A DNA stretch of 64,000 nucleotides from Tillus elongatus (lineage: Eukaryota; Arthropoda; Insecta; Coleoptera; Cleridae). Positions 23,353 through 35,764 of the stretch are shown here, in pieces (position 1 is the stretch's first letter; each line of letters starts with the position of its first letter). The position numbers and the translations under genes were made by a program. The DNA lies in contig OZ023264.1 in NCBI GenBank assembly GCA_964006375.1, positions 13,402,225-13,466,224 of the forward strand, read 5' to 3'. The notes below the pieces were generated by a model that saw only the letters and a program-made list of their open reading frames with translations, ran no database searches and was not told where the DNA came from.

Positions 23353-23474
23353 GACAAATTTCCTGTCTCAATTACAGAAAGATGCTGTATGAAATGTTGT
23401 CAAAGATTGGCTTTGAAGAAACTTTGACAACATTTCATACAGCATATTTCTGTAATTGAGACAGGAAATTTGTC

Positions 23475-24560
23475 CAATTTGAAAACAGTAGCTTATGCAG
23501 ACGACCTCGCAGTGCTCGTAACATCAGATGACCCAGAAGGCCTAGAACGGGATGTCAACGAATATTTCTGCTTTCTGCAGGATAAGTGTCTGGATGAGGG
23601 GACACCATCTCGATCTAGCCCCAGCCAAGACTGAAGCTGTCATCCTTAAAGGCAGCAGAAGGTGCCAAAACCTAACATTTCAACTGCACGGAGTCCGAAT
23701 AGCCCCGAAGGCGTTCATAAGTTATCTGTGAGTTGTACTGGGTGAGCGCCTCACCTTTGGAGAACACGTGAAATATGGAAGAAATACTCCCAAATATCGG
23801 AGGACCTGGAAGTCAAAAGAAAACGACACTGTGCGGTGTCATGCACTCTCTTCTCCTATATGGAGCGGCGATATGTCACACAGTGGTTGAAACCCAGAAA
23901 TACGCCAGTCTGTTGGAGAAAGCCCAGAGGAAGATGCTCCTAAGGATGTCACGCGGATACAGGACGACGTCCACGGCGGCACTTCAAGTGGAGGCAGGCG
24001 TGCCGCCTGTTGATCTTCTAATACATGAACGTAGGGAGGAAAACAAGGAAGAAGCAAGAAAAACAACGCTTGCCAGATGATAAGACCGATGGGAGACGTC
24101 GACTAAGGGCCGATGGACAGAGATGCTGATCCCCAATATTGAAACTTGGAAAAGCCGAGGACATGGGGAAACTGACTATTTCCTAACCCAGGTGCTGACA
24201 GGCCACGGTTACTTCAGGGCATACCTACAACGATTCAACTTGACAGAAGACCCGAGATGTCCATATTGTCTAGAATATGATGACACGGAGCACACAATTT
24301 TCTATTGCCAGAGGTGGGGTCAAATAAGGTCAAGGTGCCAGATACACATTCGGGGAACTACTCACCACTGGTAAGCTAATCGCAGTGATGCTCAGCTCAA
24401 AGCGGAACTGGGAGGAAGTAAGGACGATGGTGAGACATATCATGGAAACATGCTGAGAACTCACCTTGGATTCACAAGCCATAAGGCAAATTTGGTGCAA
24501 ACAACCCCTAAGAAACTTAAGGGGCCAATAATGAATAGGGTTGCCGGTCGGGGAGGAAAT
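23475..24560 (+). pseudogene. R1-type LINE fragment (RT palm to C-terminal Cys-His tail)
   Basis: The catalytic box reads TVAYADDLAVLVTSDDPEGL at 23488. After frameshifts it continues as AKTEAVILKGSRRCQNLTFQ, LLYGAAICHTVVETQKYASL, AQRKMLLRMSRGYRTTSTAA, LTQVLTGHGYFRAYLQRFNL and DPRCPYCLEYDDTEHTIFYC, then a Trp. The Cys-His tail after RT is typical of R1-clade LINEs. The 5' boundary coincides with the hammerhead repeat. Confidence 0.85.
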
Positions 24561-24989
24561 CTGAGCGGAAAATGCTAAAAACAACTTTTAGTCGGACTTT
24601 GAAAAAATGCGTTTTTCAAATTTTGCAGCAATACCTTCTTTAAACCCTGTCTGCCCCGCACAACACCCATATTCGCCCAGGCCCAGTAACTTTCTTGGGG
24701 GTTGCACCCAAGAAATTTTCCTTGTGCTTTATGCTTTGAAGGTAGTTTTATGCATGCACAAAGGTAAGGAAACCACCCCGTGTTTTTGGGTGAGGGGGCA
24801 GAAACCCTTTTCGTCCTAAGGGTTCTTCTTCCCCTTCTGCATGCATACAATCACCATCAAAGCATGAACCACAGGAATCTTGTTATGTTCAGCTTTCTAG
24901 TGTATTTTTTGAATATATTTCCTGTTTATCAACTGTTTTGTTTGCACAGCAAATTTGGTTGGCATAGTTTTTTATTGTTGGATATACAA
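24561..24989. other. Unassigned sequence after the R1-type fragment
   Basis: An inverted pair is visible at about 24700-24735 and 24775-24850 ('gaaaccaccccgtg', 'ggttcttcttcccc'). No gene recognised. Confidence 0.3.
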
Positions 24990-26260
24990 TTTTCTGCAAA
25001 GGAAGACCCAAAATCTTTCTGGAAAACCTGGTCCGATTTTCCCGCCATTTACAAAAACAAATTTTATCAAAATTGGCATATTATTTTACTTCTACATTTT
25101 CAAAACGTGTGGAAGTATCGCATCGGCGACAAAAATTTCAAAACTTTTTTTCCCTTAAACGTCGTAAAAAGTGTTAAAACGTATAGAAAACATTATTTGG
25201 GAACGAATTTTTTTTGTCTATCAGACTGTCGGTCTGTCGGTCACCATGTCTGTCTGTTTGTAGCCACGAAAACTTTAGAACGAATTGAGATATCGTCTTC
25301 AAATTTGGTATCAAATTTGGTACCCGACAAACTAACGGTTCGGATTGTTTTTGGGGAAAATCGGTTTAGTGGGTAGGGAATGAATTGGAGGTGATTTGGT
25401 GAAAATTGATATTTTTTCGTCAAAACTCGATTAATATAACGTCTTAGGGTTTATTTATTAGAACACTTTGACTTTCATCTGGTATTCTGTAAAGAAATTA
25501 AATTAATGGTTGAATGTGTGGGGGTGGAATATTGTTGACCAAAATTTCGACGTTTTTTCTTCTAAAACGGCATAAAAAGTCTCAAAACACATATAAAACA
25601 CGATTTGGATTGCTTTGGGATAAAATCACTTTAGGGGGATAGGGGATGAATTGGGGGTGATTTGATGAAAATTGACATTTTTTCATCAAAACTCGGGTAA
25701 TATAACGTTTTAGGTTTTATTTATTAAACAGCTTTTAATTTCATTAAACATCTGGTATTCTGTGCACAAATTAAATTATGGGTAGAATGTGTGGGGGTGG
25801 AATTGAGAAATATGTCGATTTTTTTGGTGATAAAACGGCGTAAAAAGTTTCAAAACACATAGAAAACTTGTTTCTGGAACGAAATTTTTTTTGTCTGTCG
25901 GTCCTTCAGACAGTTGGACTGTCAGTCTGTCGGCATGTACGCCTGTCTGTTAATAGGCGCAATAACTTTCGAACGAATTGAGATATCATCTTCAAATTTA
26001 GTATTCAGTTAGCACCAGACAAACGGACGCTTCGAATTGTTTTCGGGTAAGATCGCTTTAGGGGGTAGGGGATAAATAAGGGGTGATTTGGTGAAAATTG
26101 ACATTTTTTCAATAAAACTCGAATAAAATAAGGTTTCAAAAGTTTATGGATACAGGAATACAAATGTTTTCTGTGTGGTCTAGTCATGGGCCCCAAATTC
26201 ATTCCACGAGAATGTATTTCTGAAGCGAATAAACTATCACAGCTATGTGGAAGTTATGAT
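24990..26260 (+). repeat. Array of three degenerate ~300-bp units with GTCT microsatellites
   Basis: Units near 25090-25440, 25540-25700 and 25790-26130 share 'ggcgtaaaaagtttcaaaac', 'aacgaattgagatatc', 'ttaggggg(g)taggggat' and 'gtgatttggtgaaaattgac'. Two units hold runs of GTCT/GTCG (25215-25258, 25889-25950). An internal GTCY microsatellite is a trait of DINE-1/Helentron elements, but I see no diagnostic ends. Confidence 0.6.
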
Positions 26261-26836
26261 CCAATTTGCAGCACTATTTTTTTAGCAAAAATAAAAAAAA
26301 ATTCTTAACTTGTTTTGGACTCGAGCAAAGCTCTTTTAGCCACGGTCACTCCAGGTCAACAACTAGTGCTACAGCTCCCTACTATAATACGATGTTTTAC
26401 ATAAAAAACACACGCACAAAAGGGATTCTCTATGCTATCGTCTACCAAGCTCAGCAAACAAACCCTCAAATTTCCTTTTCTTCATATAAACCAATAATAA
26501 TTTACGAAGAGAGACTATGCCCCTCATAATTTACATTTTGTTTTTGTGGGTAAGGTGTATGTGTTTAAGTCTTCTTAACTAGGATTATAATTAAGGAAAA
26601 ACGACATGGGATCACAAACTTCACGCCTAGGGGTCCACCAAGGCGTCTTTATTTGAGGCAAACTAGACTGAACCACGGTAAATATGGGTTAGACACAGGG
26701 ACATAACTAAAACTAGTATCCCACATTTGTATAATAACTTGATTACGTGATTAGTTACCATTTTAGTAGTTAAAAGTATAAAGAGACATCAGTGTGTTTC
26801 CTTATTACCTACTAATGTAGAACGAAAGTGATTTAC
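26261..26836. other. Unassigned intronic sequence
   Basis: No family or exon recognised. Confidence 0.4.
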
Positions 26837-26982
26837 CTGAATATTTTTCCATATTTGACTAGAATCTTCTCCATCTAAAGATGTAAGTTGAACTGCTACC
26901 TTACAAAAATGTTTGTTATCTGCCTTACACCTATCATAGTCATCAATGTGGAATATTGGGGGTAATTGGTTATATACTTCAT
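26837..26982 (-). CDS. nrf-6-like acyltransferase gene 1, exon 2
   Basis: 146 nt between acceptor TATTTTCAG and donor CAG|GTAAAT, entered in phase 1 and left in phase 0. It encodes (D)EVYNQLPPIFHIDDYDRC, then FCKVAVQLTSLDGED and IWKNIQ. This matches the start of the mature insect nrf domain: a Pro-rich N-terminus, DDYD-x-Cys, a Cys, then Trp-Lys-x-Ile. The first base comes from exon 1, completing Asp. Confidence 0.88.
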
Positions 26983-27371
26983 CTGAAAATAAAAAAAAGG
27001 TTACATAAGACAGTTATAATTAGTCACAAAAAAATTCACCAAAGACTCAAATATTGTGCACGTTTTGGTACGTATGCTTCGTCAAATAGGTGGAATGTAT
27101 TTATTTGTCGTTTTGTCCTGTCTTTTAAGAGCTCCAAATTAGAGAATAGAAAACTTGATGGAAACAAAGATTTGATGTTCACCCACCCAAACCCCCCTCC
27201 CCCCCCGGGGGGGGGTCCTCAATAAGTGCGCCCGTGCGCGCGCACTGCCGCCTGCCTTGAAAAAAAATATATTTTTGCTATGCTATATTTCAATAAATTT
27301 TTATTTACTTTTTTACCTCCTGCATTCAACAAACAAAATTAGTATATCGAGGGTCGCAGTGAGTCTGCAGC
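26983..27371. other. Intron 1 sequence with a G/C homopolymer patch
   Basis: 27187-27213 holds runs of C and G (CCCCCCTCCCCCCCC / GGGGGGGGG) followed by a CGCG-rich stretch. Nothing else recognised. Confidence 0.4.
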
Positions 27372-27904
27372 CATTAATACAGAATACAGAATAAGTATAG
27401 TGTTAATCGTTGCAGACGTTATATACATTCATATCCATATAAAGCAGGCGGGCGGCGGTGTGTATTTTTCGGCGCCCTCACGAAATGCGATACTTCAGTG
27501 TGAAATGATCGCCGAATCTTGATGATCTTCGTCGAAAACGACCGAATATGCAATCTGTTGTGCGCTATAAAATTACACACTTTCGACTTTCGACAGAGCG
27601 TGTGTACCTACTACGTAGTAATTTTCGTCTTCGCGTCATATTGATTTTTAATTATATCATTTCGTTGTTGTTTGCATGTTCTAACAAAACAATTATTATT
27701 ATTATGATGGTTACTACTTCGGGTTGCTTAATAAGTGGACAAAATAATTTTGATACTGTAATTAATTCAGTGGATATTTTAAATTTAAAGCTAACTTTTT
27801 AAGGGACTTTTTAACTACTATAACGTATAACTAACTAGAGGAAAACTTGATAAATAGTTAATAATTATTAAGTTTAGTAAGTAGGTTTCTTTATAATACA
27901 TTTT

Positions 27905-28514
<610 letters not shown>

Positions 28515-28575
28515 GAACTTTTTTTTTCTTGCGCACCCCCAGTGCATTAAGGCACGAGCCGCTACTGTGTTCACT

Positions 28576-28851
28576 CTCCATTATCATCACAGTCTAAAGG
28601 CCAATTCGCCTGCCGCCGGAACCATTACTATTTGTATTGTAATGGTTACGTTGCAAATTAAGATTTAATAAGTACATAGTTTAAAATTATTAGCGGGATA
28701 TAATAGGCCAGGCGGCAAGCAGTTAAATATGGAAATTATTCCAGGAAATCTGGAAATTGATTTAATCTCTTTATTCTTATCTCATGATAGATATACTAAG
28801 TTTTCCCCCTCGAGAAAGATCCGCCTTAGCCGCCATATTGAAAAAAAGCCT
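28576..28851. other. Unassigned spacer
   Basis: Between two repeat termini. The bases next to the element at 28852 include 'aaaaaaagcct'. Confidence 0.4.
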
Positions 28852-29467
<616 letters not shown>

Positions 29468-30369
29468 AGACTTTTTTAAGTATAATATCTAGAAATCAAG
29501 GGATAGCATCCAAAGTTACAATTGCTTCACTAAGTAACTACTAATTAAATACTATAGCAGCGTTCTATTGCTTTCCGAAGATTTATTCCCACCAATTTTA
29601 CAATTGAAAATATTAGCGCTAGCAACAAAAATAGAATCACTTCCTTATCTTCAGATATTATCCAGAATTAAGATATTTCATAAAGGATGTTATATTGCTA
29701 TTGAGCCCAATATATTTCTTCACATAAATGCTAATAAGGAAATGACTATGTGGAGTAATATCTGGGATAACCACTCGATCTATAAGCTATATCGTTATTT
29801 ATTTATATGCATTTGATTCCGGCTAAACTTTAAACTTGCTGGAGGCGAAACGTACAATTTCTTGTAACAAAACATTACACTGTTTTCGATTAAGCATTTG
29901 TTCAAGTATTTATCGGTGAAAGTGACCACTTTATGCCAAGTCAGGCTGCCTTATAAAGGTACGACCAACAGAATTACGCAAAAGAAAGTAGTTTCTTTGT
30001 TTATGTTGATACATTTAAATAGTTCAGATAAACTATCAACAATAATAGATATTTATTACGATTTTAATTAAAATACGCTATTACAATTAATGATGTTTTT
30101 CATCAGACGCCGCAAAAAAATTAATTAATCCCTCAATTGCTTTTCGTAACATGAGAGTAATGTCCGGAAATTATGCGTCAAGACTTCAGGGGGGGTGATT
30201 CCCCACAAGAACTTAGCGCCACAAAAAAAAAATCGAAAATTCAATTTTAACGGAGATACAGGTGTCAAAAAAATATTTTTTTACAGTTTCTTTTTAGATA
30301 TTTTTTTTATTAGTGATTTGATTTTTTTAAAATCTTCCACATGTATTACTAGTGCCCTTTAAGACCAAT
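29468..30369. other. Unassigned intron 1 sequence
   Basis: Contains an 82-codon frame (29568-29816) without recognisable family and homopolymer A/T tracts at 30220-30330. Confidence 0.35.
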
Positions 30370-31635
30370 GTCAGCGCAGATCAACTGCCGACCTTCTTTC
30401 CTTTGTCACCCATTCTTGGAACAAGTCTATGGAACTACACGGTGAATCCCAGATTGTCGCTCTAGACATATCCAAAGCATTCGACCAGGTCTGGCACGCA
30501 GCGCTGCTTAATAAACTACCGGCCTATGGCCTACCAGCAAAACTCTGTACGTGGACAGCAAATTTCTTCTCCAACCGGAGCATTTCTGTTGTCGTGGATA
30601 GCCATTCCTCTAAACTGTATCCAATTAATGCAGGAGTTCCTCAAGGTTCCGCTTTAGCCCCTACTTTGTTTCTTCTCCACATCAATGACCTCCTCTCTAG
30701 CACATCCAACCCAGTTCACAGTTACGCGGACGACAGCACCCTCCACTGCAATATACAATATTCTAAGCCTGTCTCTTTAGCCCAACTAGATGAGGATCGC
30801 AGACTCATGTAGGGTTCTATCTCCGCGGATCTCCAAAAAATATTAGACTGGGGAAGTAGAAATCTTGTACAATTCAACCCCACCAAATCACAGTCTTGCT
30901 TTCTTTCTCATAAGAGATACACCAGCCCTAGACCCATCACAATAAACAACCAAGTTATTCAAAGCAATGAGTCCTTTTCACTTGTTGGCATCTCTGTGGA
31001 TCGAAATCTCAATTGGCCCAAACATATCACTTCATTTGCAGAAGCGTCTGCTAGGAAATTAGGTTTTCTCTTCCGGGCTCGCATATACTTTTCACCAGCT
31101 AATCTCTATACCTTATATACTTCACAAATAAAACCAAACCTCGAATACTGCTCCCACATCTGGGGTGCCGCTTCCGCTTCTACACTCGCTATCCTGGACT
31201 CCATTCAGGGGAGAGCTATACGTGTCATCGGCCACCCTACTCTCACGCAAAGGCTGCCATCCCTTGCCCACCGACGTGCCGTTGGTGACCTCTCTCTCTT
31301 TTATATATATCTGCACGGGCACTGCTCAGAGGAGCTTTCTTCCATAGTTCCTCCACCTGCTGCCCCCAACAGATCTACCAGGGGAACAGAGCGAATGCAC
31401 CCTTTTACTGTCCAGGTCACCAGACATAGAACATCTTGTTATGCCCGCTCTTTTGTCCCGAGGACTTCCAAGTTGTGGAACTCCTTGCCGGCACATGTTT
31501 TTCCTTCTCCCCCGAACCTCAAAGCCTTCAAGTCCAGAATTAACAAGTTGCCTCTTTCCTCCTTGTCGACACCCACGGTATGATAGTATTTAGGCTGTAA
31601 GCTCTCGTGGTGTGTTGTTGAAATTTAAAAAAAAT
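30370..31635 (+). pseudogene. LINE A, reverse transcriptase to 3' end (best-preserved RT)
   Basis: Two long frames. 30429-30812 has VALDISKAFDQVWHAALLNK, GVPQGSALAPTLFLLHINDL and SYADDSTLHCNIQYSKP, ending at a TAG. The frame resumes at 30996-31583 with ITSFAEASARKLGFLFRARI, SQIKPNLEYCSHIWGAASAS, GHCSEELSSIVPPPAAPNRS and PRTSKLWNSLPAHVFPSP. The catalytic YADD is intact. It is truncated just upstream of the palm and ends in an A-rich tail after 'gtgtgttgttg'. Confidence 0.9.
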
Positions 31636-31889
31636 GTTCCAAATATGATGTAAGTGCCTAACCTAACCTTAACCTTCGATCTATGGCCCACAACTTTTTT
31701 GTTTTCACCACTTATGATTTTAAACAGTACCATGATGTTTTGATCAAAAAATTCATTAAATTTAAAATAAAATGAAATGAAACACAGATGACTGATGAGG
31801 CTTTCAAAATGTCTTCGTGATGTATGTCAATATTTAACATAAAAATAGAAGTAGCGTATAATAACTATAATAACATACTAAGTTAGTGG

Positions 31890-32110
31890 TGGACGTGCCG
31901 CCACCTAGTTGCGGAACCAAGTAGTATGTTGTCACGCCAGCTCCAAATAACACAAAGTGTTAAAAAATAGAGACTGTATACAACTAACTAACAATTTAGA
32001 AAATTGTCAGCCCTGGCCCATTTTTTGCTACAATTAGTATGCCGTACTGAAGAGCTCTAATGAGAGCGAAACCGGTCTACGGTTCTAATTGTTGCGAGAA
32101 TGCATCTAGT
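31890..32110 (+). mobile_element. Short hammerhead-bearing repeat, copy 1
   Basis: Matches 52435-52560 in direct orientation ('ttgcggaaccaagtagtatg', 'cagctccaaataacacaaa', 'caactaactaacaattt'). The hammerhead module itself is inverted between the two copies. No ORF; it could be a non-autonomous PLE. Confidence 0.65.
32032..32090 (+). ncRNA. Type I hammerhead ribozyme, complete
   Basis: Helix I: AATTAG (32032-32037) pairs with CTAATT (32085-32090), and CCGTA (32042-32046) pairs with TACGG (32078-32082), with a TATG/TT internal loop. Core CTGAAGA is at 32047-32053. Helix II is GCTCT-AATG-AGAGC (32054-32067). Core GAAA is at 32068-32071. Helix III is the self-complementary ACCGGT (32071-32076). 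The cleavage site is GTC|TAC after 32077. Every invariant base is present. Confidence 0.85.
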
Positions 32111-32745
32111 CTTACGAACTATAATAACAGTTATAACAATAAAATAACTAAACAATAACAATAATAAAGCAGTCTCTATACAACGAAAGTATCGACATAC
32201 ATCAACTCATTATCTTATTACAACTTTTTTGAAAGGATAGTTAAATTTATTTTCTTTGACTTATTTAATTAGAAAGAAGAATATCCAAGAAAGGGGAATT
32301 CATTAAATCAGTTTGCTCATTTAAACCAAGGTAGCTATTGTCGTGTGTGTGCTTTTTGACTTCCAAAGCTTCAAAAAAGTCTAGAGACTGCTTTATTACT
32401 GTTATTGTTTAGTTATTTTATTGTTATAACTGTTATTATGGTTATTATATGATAGTTCTATTTTTATTTTAAATATTGACATACATCACGTAGACATTTT
32501 GAAAGCCACATTCGTCATCTGTGTTTCATTTTAAATTTGATGAATTTTTTGGTCAAAACATCATATCATAACATAGCAACAGATATTTATTTGTAGTTGT
32601 CATGATTTCGTACTAATTCAATTTTAATCTGTCTGACAATGGTGTCAAGTAGCGAAACTAGTCACAGAAACATTGAACAAGATCCGAGAACATCTAACCC
32701 AACAGTGAAGCCAGAGAAGTAGTCTCCAAGTCTGTATATAAAAAG

Positions 32746-33142
32746 TATAAATAACCTGAAAGCTATTGCTCTTGGGTATAGGGAACCATAGTGTCATATG
32801 GAAGGTAATTACTTTTTCTATAAGATGGATCAACAAAATACGGGCTGTTCCATTTACTATAAACAAGAGAATCTACTTTGATTGGGTCAATAATCGAACT
32901 TGAATTTTTCAACACCCTGTAAGTTATTACGAAGTCTTGGCTACAGTGGTTGATGTACTAATAAGTCCATCGTCGCAGGCTAGTGAGTTTTTCTTTCGAT
33001 ATTATCTCACATGGAAGATGGGATTTTTTTTCGAAAACCTCATCTTTATCGAAAAATCAAGATATCTGACAAACGGTAATAGATAGTTAAAGTGATCCTT
33101 TAAGAAAGTGGGACTTCTTGTTCCGTAGAGTTCAAATACATG
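32746..33142. other. Unassigned intron 1 sequence
   Basis: Includes 'aacaccctgtaagt' (32911), a mariner-MITE-like phrase. No gene. Confidence 0.35.
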
Positions 33143-33328
33143 GTGTTCTTTTTTTAAATTTCAACAACACACCGCGAGGGCTCACAGCCTAAATACTATC
33201 GTACCGTGGGTGTCGACAAGGGGGAAAGAGGCAACTTGTTAATTCTGGACTTGAAGGTTTGGAGGTTCGGGGGAGAAGGAAAAACATGTGCCGGCAAGGA
33301 GTTCCACAACTTGGAAGTCCTTCCGTAA
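33143..33328 (-). pseudogene. LINE A, 3' end only
   Basis: Extremely 5'-truncated copy. On the minus strand it runs from the PRTSKLWNSLPAH region to the poly(A) end (TTTTTTAAATTTCAACAACACACC on the plus strand), about 185 bp. Confidence 0.85.
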
Positions 33329-33344
33329 AAAAGAACATAACTTT

Positions 33345-35497
33345 GAGGTGTCACACTGTATTGGACCACTTTGTATATTTGAAAATAATGTTAAATTGTA
33401 GCCCTTGTTGATCTAGATCTAGATAATCCTCTGTCATTAAAAATTTGATAAAAATAAATATACAGGGTGGCGCATTGAAAACGAAACAGACCGATTTGCG
33501 GCCAGAGAAATTTGTTTTTTTAAGATACGCTGAAACACGTCAATTTTAATATTGGGGGGGGGGGACATGTTTTAAAATAAAACTCAAATTTGTCACATCA
33601 ACTCCTTAATGGTGGTGATAACAACCCTTATATTTTCAATAGGGAACATGGGTCCAGTGTTGCATGATTTGAAAGCTCTTTCTTTTCTGAAATCAGCACA
33701 CTAATTTTTTTGGAAGTTTTATCAACTCGTTTACAAATTATTCATAGTTGAAGATGCAAAAACGCATTTCACTCATTCCGATAAGAAATATCCTGAATGT
33801 TTTGTTGGTTTGTAAACAAAAAATTGACTATCAGAACATTTCTTATCGGAATGAGAGAAATGCGGTTTATTATTTTAGTTTATCGGTCGGTTTGATACTT
33901 GATAGTACTACCGAAAATTAATTTCACAATGGTGTATTCTGTAGAAAAAAGAGTTGAAATAATTACTTTTTTTTTCAAAACCAATGACTGTGCTAACCGG
34001 ACCGCAAATTTGTTTAATGAACGACATCCGAACAGACATGTTAACAGAAAATACATTTTGGAGTTAGTTGCAAAGTTTTGAGAAAGTGGTTCAGTAGCCA
34101 ACAAAAAACGGGATCCTAAACGTGAATTTCCGGCTAGAAATGAGACTACTGAGATTGAAGTTTTAGGAGAAATTGCTGCAGACCCAACTTTAAGCACGAG
34201 AAAATTGGCCACTGTTTCCAACATCAAAAGAAGAACTATTCAGCGAATATTGAAGCATCATAAATTTCACCTGTATAAAATTCATCTTGTACAACAACAG
34301 AATGAAGATGATTTTGATCGGCGGCTGGAGTTTTGTGAAGTTATGACTGCACGAATAGCTGATAACGGGAACTTTCTGTTCAATATCTGTTTTTCAGACG
34401 AGTGTACGTTTTTATTAAACTCTACAGTCAATCGTCATAATTGTCGTTATTGGGCAGATAATAATCCAAGAAAATTTCACGAAGTCCACACTCAAACTCC
34501 ACAGAAATTGAATGTCTGGACTGGCATTTTTAGAGACCGTTTAATCGGACCAATTTTTCTTGATGGAAATTTGAGTGACGAAACATATTTGGAGTTACTA
34601 GAAGATATCGTTTACCCTCTACTAATTGACATTGTTGAAAAATAATGATCGCTATCAAGAAAATCAATTAGTCTTTCAACAAGATGGAGCTCCTCCGCAT
34701 TTTTCACAACGTGTTAGGGAGTTTTTGAACAGAGAGTTTCCAAAGCAATGGATTGGGCGTATAGGTGCTATTGAGTGGCCCTCTAGATCACCGGATTTAA
34801 CTTCTTTAGACTTGTTTCTATGGGGCCATTTAAAGAGTAGAATTTTCGCAACAGAACCGGAGTCTCTGGAAGAATTACGACGACGCATTGTTGAAGAATG
34901 CCGTCTAATAACTCCACAAATCCATCAGAATGTCAGAGCTCGTTTTGAACAAAATGTGTACTTTTGTATGGAAGCTGGTGGTCAACAATTCGAACACTTA
35001 CTTAACAAAATAAACATTTTTGAACGTTTGGTTTTGTTTTTTAGTTTTTTTAACGAAAAATTGACTAATTAGTGCATTTCTTATCACAATGAATGAAATA
35101 CGTTCTTGCAACTCCAACTGTAAATAATTTTTAAACGAGTTGATAAAACTTCCAAAAAAATTAGTGTGCTGAATTAAGAAAAGAAAGAGCTTTCAAGTGG
35201 TGTAATACTCGACCCATGTTCCCTATTTAAAATATAAGCGTTGTTATCACCACCCTTAAGGGGTTGATGTGACAAAGTTGAGTTTTATGTCAAAACATGT
35301 CCCCTTAATATTAAAATTGACGTGTTTCAGCGTTTCTTAAAAAAACTCTCTGGACGCAAATTGGTCTGTTTCGTTTCAATGCGCCATCCTGTATATTTAT
35401 TTATATACAATTTTTAATGACGGAGGTATATCTAGATCTAGGTCAACAAGGGCTACAATTTAACATTATTTTCAAATATACAAATATACAATGCGTC

Positions 35498-35500
<3 letters not shown>
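33345..35500 (+). mobile_element. Mariner-type transposon with about 400-bp inverted ends
   Basis: The inner terminus CAGGGTGGCGCATTG (33464) and its inverse (35376-35391) enclose the transposase, with TA at each side. Outside these, the inverted match continues for about 110 bp ('ttgttgatctagatctag' at 33396, 'ctagatctaggtcaacaag' at 35430) to a second terminus-like GGGTGACGCATTG (inverse at about 35490-35502). Inverted homology also runs inward to 33750 and 35110. Confidence 0.85.
33929..35072 (+). pseudogene. Tc1/mariner transposase, DD41D spacing, two lesions
   Basis: Starts MVYSVEKRVEIITFFFK (helix-turn-helix), with an in-frame TGA at 34079-34081. It continues in the same frame through RKLATVSNIKRRTIQRILKH (second HTH), then the catalytic domain: FSDECTFLLN (first Asp), LNVWTGIFRDRLIGPIFLDG, a frameshift in an A-run near 34640, VFQQDGAPPHFS (second Asp) and WPSRSPDLTSLDLFLWGHLK (third Asp). 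I count 41 residues between the second and third Asp, matching the DD41D group of the superfamily. Length is about 380 residues. Only one nonsense and one frame lesion, so it is fairly young. Confidence 0.88.

Positions 35501-35502
<2 letters not shown>

Positions 35503-35572
<70 letters not shown>
35503..35572. repeat. (TA)n microsatellite
   Basis: About 70 bp directly at the right end of the mariner palindrome. A short hairpin AGTGAGTTATTT/AAATTCACT follows at 35612-35638. Confidence 0.95.
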
Positions 35573-35576
<4 letters not shown>

Positions 35577-35682
35577 ATTTAAAAAATGAAACTAACCGCT
35601 AATATATTATAGTGAGTTATTTATACGAAAATTCACTATAATTAAAAATGTATTGTCAAATAATTTGAACAAATTTACATAC

Positions 35683-35749
35683 CTGACGGATAAAATCCAG
35701 TTTGACAATTAACAGCACTAACAAACAGACACAGGAGAATAATTATCAT
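35683..35749 (-). CDS. nrf-6-like acyltransferase gene 1, exon 1 (signal peptide)
   Basis: ATG at 35747-35749, donor CAG|GTATGT; 67 nt, 22 codons plus one base. It encodes MIIILLCLFVSAVNCQTGFY, a short hydrophobic signal peptide with a plausible cleavage after the Cys region. It fits a protein whose N-terminal domain is extracellular. The leftover G joins AT of exon 2 to give Asp in frame. An overlapping upstream ATG (35758-35760) is in another frame and stops after 12 codons. Confidence 0.8.
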
Positions 35750-35764
35750 TATTTTCTGGCATCA

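Larger units (their letters stand above)
22972..23480 (-). repeat. Direct-plus-inverted repeat block carrying two hammerheads
   Basis: Two direct copies ('gtcataacgtctgg' at 22970 and 23223, offset about 251 bp), followed by an inverted piece (23416-23480, 'caacatttcatacagcat'). Each direct copy includes a hammerhead on the minus strand. Confidence 0.75.
31780..32745. repeat. Composite foldback related to the TIR element in LINE B
   Basis: 31780-31890 plus 32100-32230 is the inverse of 32385-32560 ('cagatgactgatgagg...' against '...cgtcatctgtgtttc'). 32380-32745 is a direct relative of 16440-16880 and shares its GAGAAGTAGTCTCCAAGTCTG end. The segment at 31890-32110 interrupts the left arm and carries a hammerhead. 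Confidence 0.65.

Noticed and set aside
23000..23480. CRISPR-like direct repeats
   Set aside because: Two long direct copies plus an inverted piece, no short regular spacers, and a eukaryotic context; explained by a hammerhead-bearing repeat.
27187..27213. C/G homopolymer run as a structured regulatory element
   Set aside because: Likely simple slippage sequence or assembly noise; nothing conserved around it.
29568..29816. 82-codon open frame
   Set aside because: No recognisable domain; of a length expected by chance in AT-rich DNA when stops cluster elsewhere.
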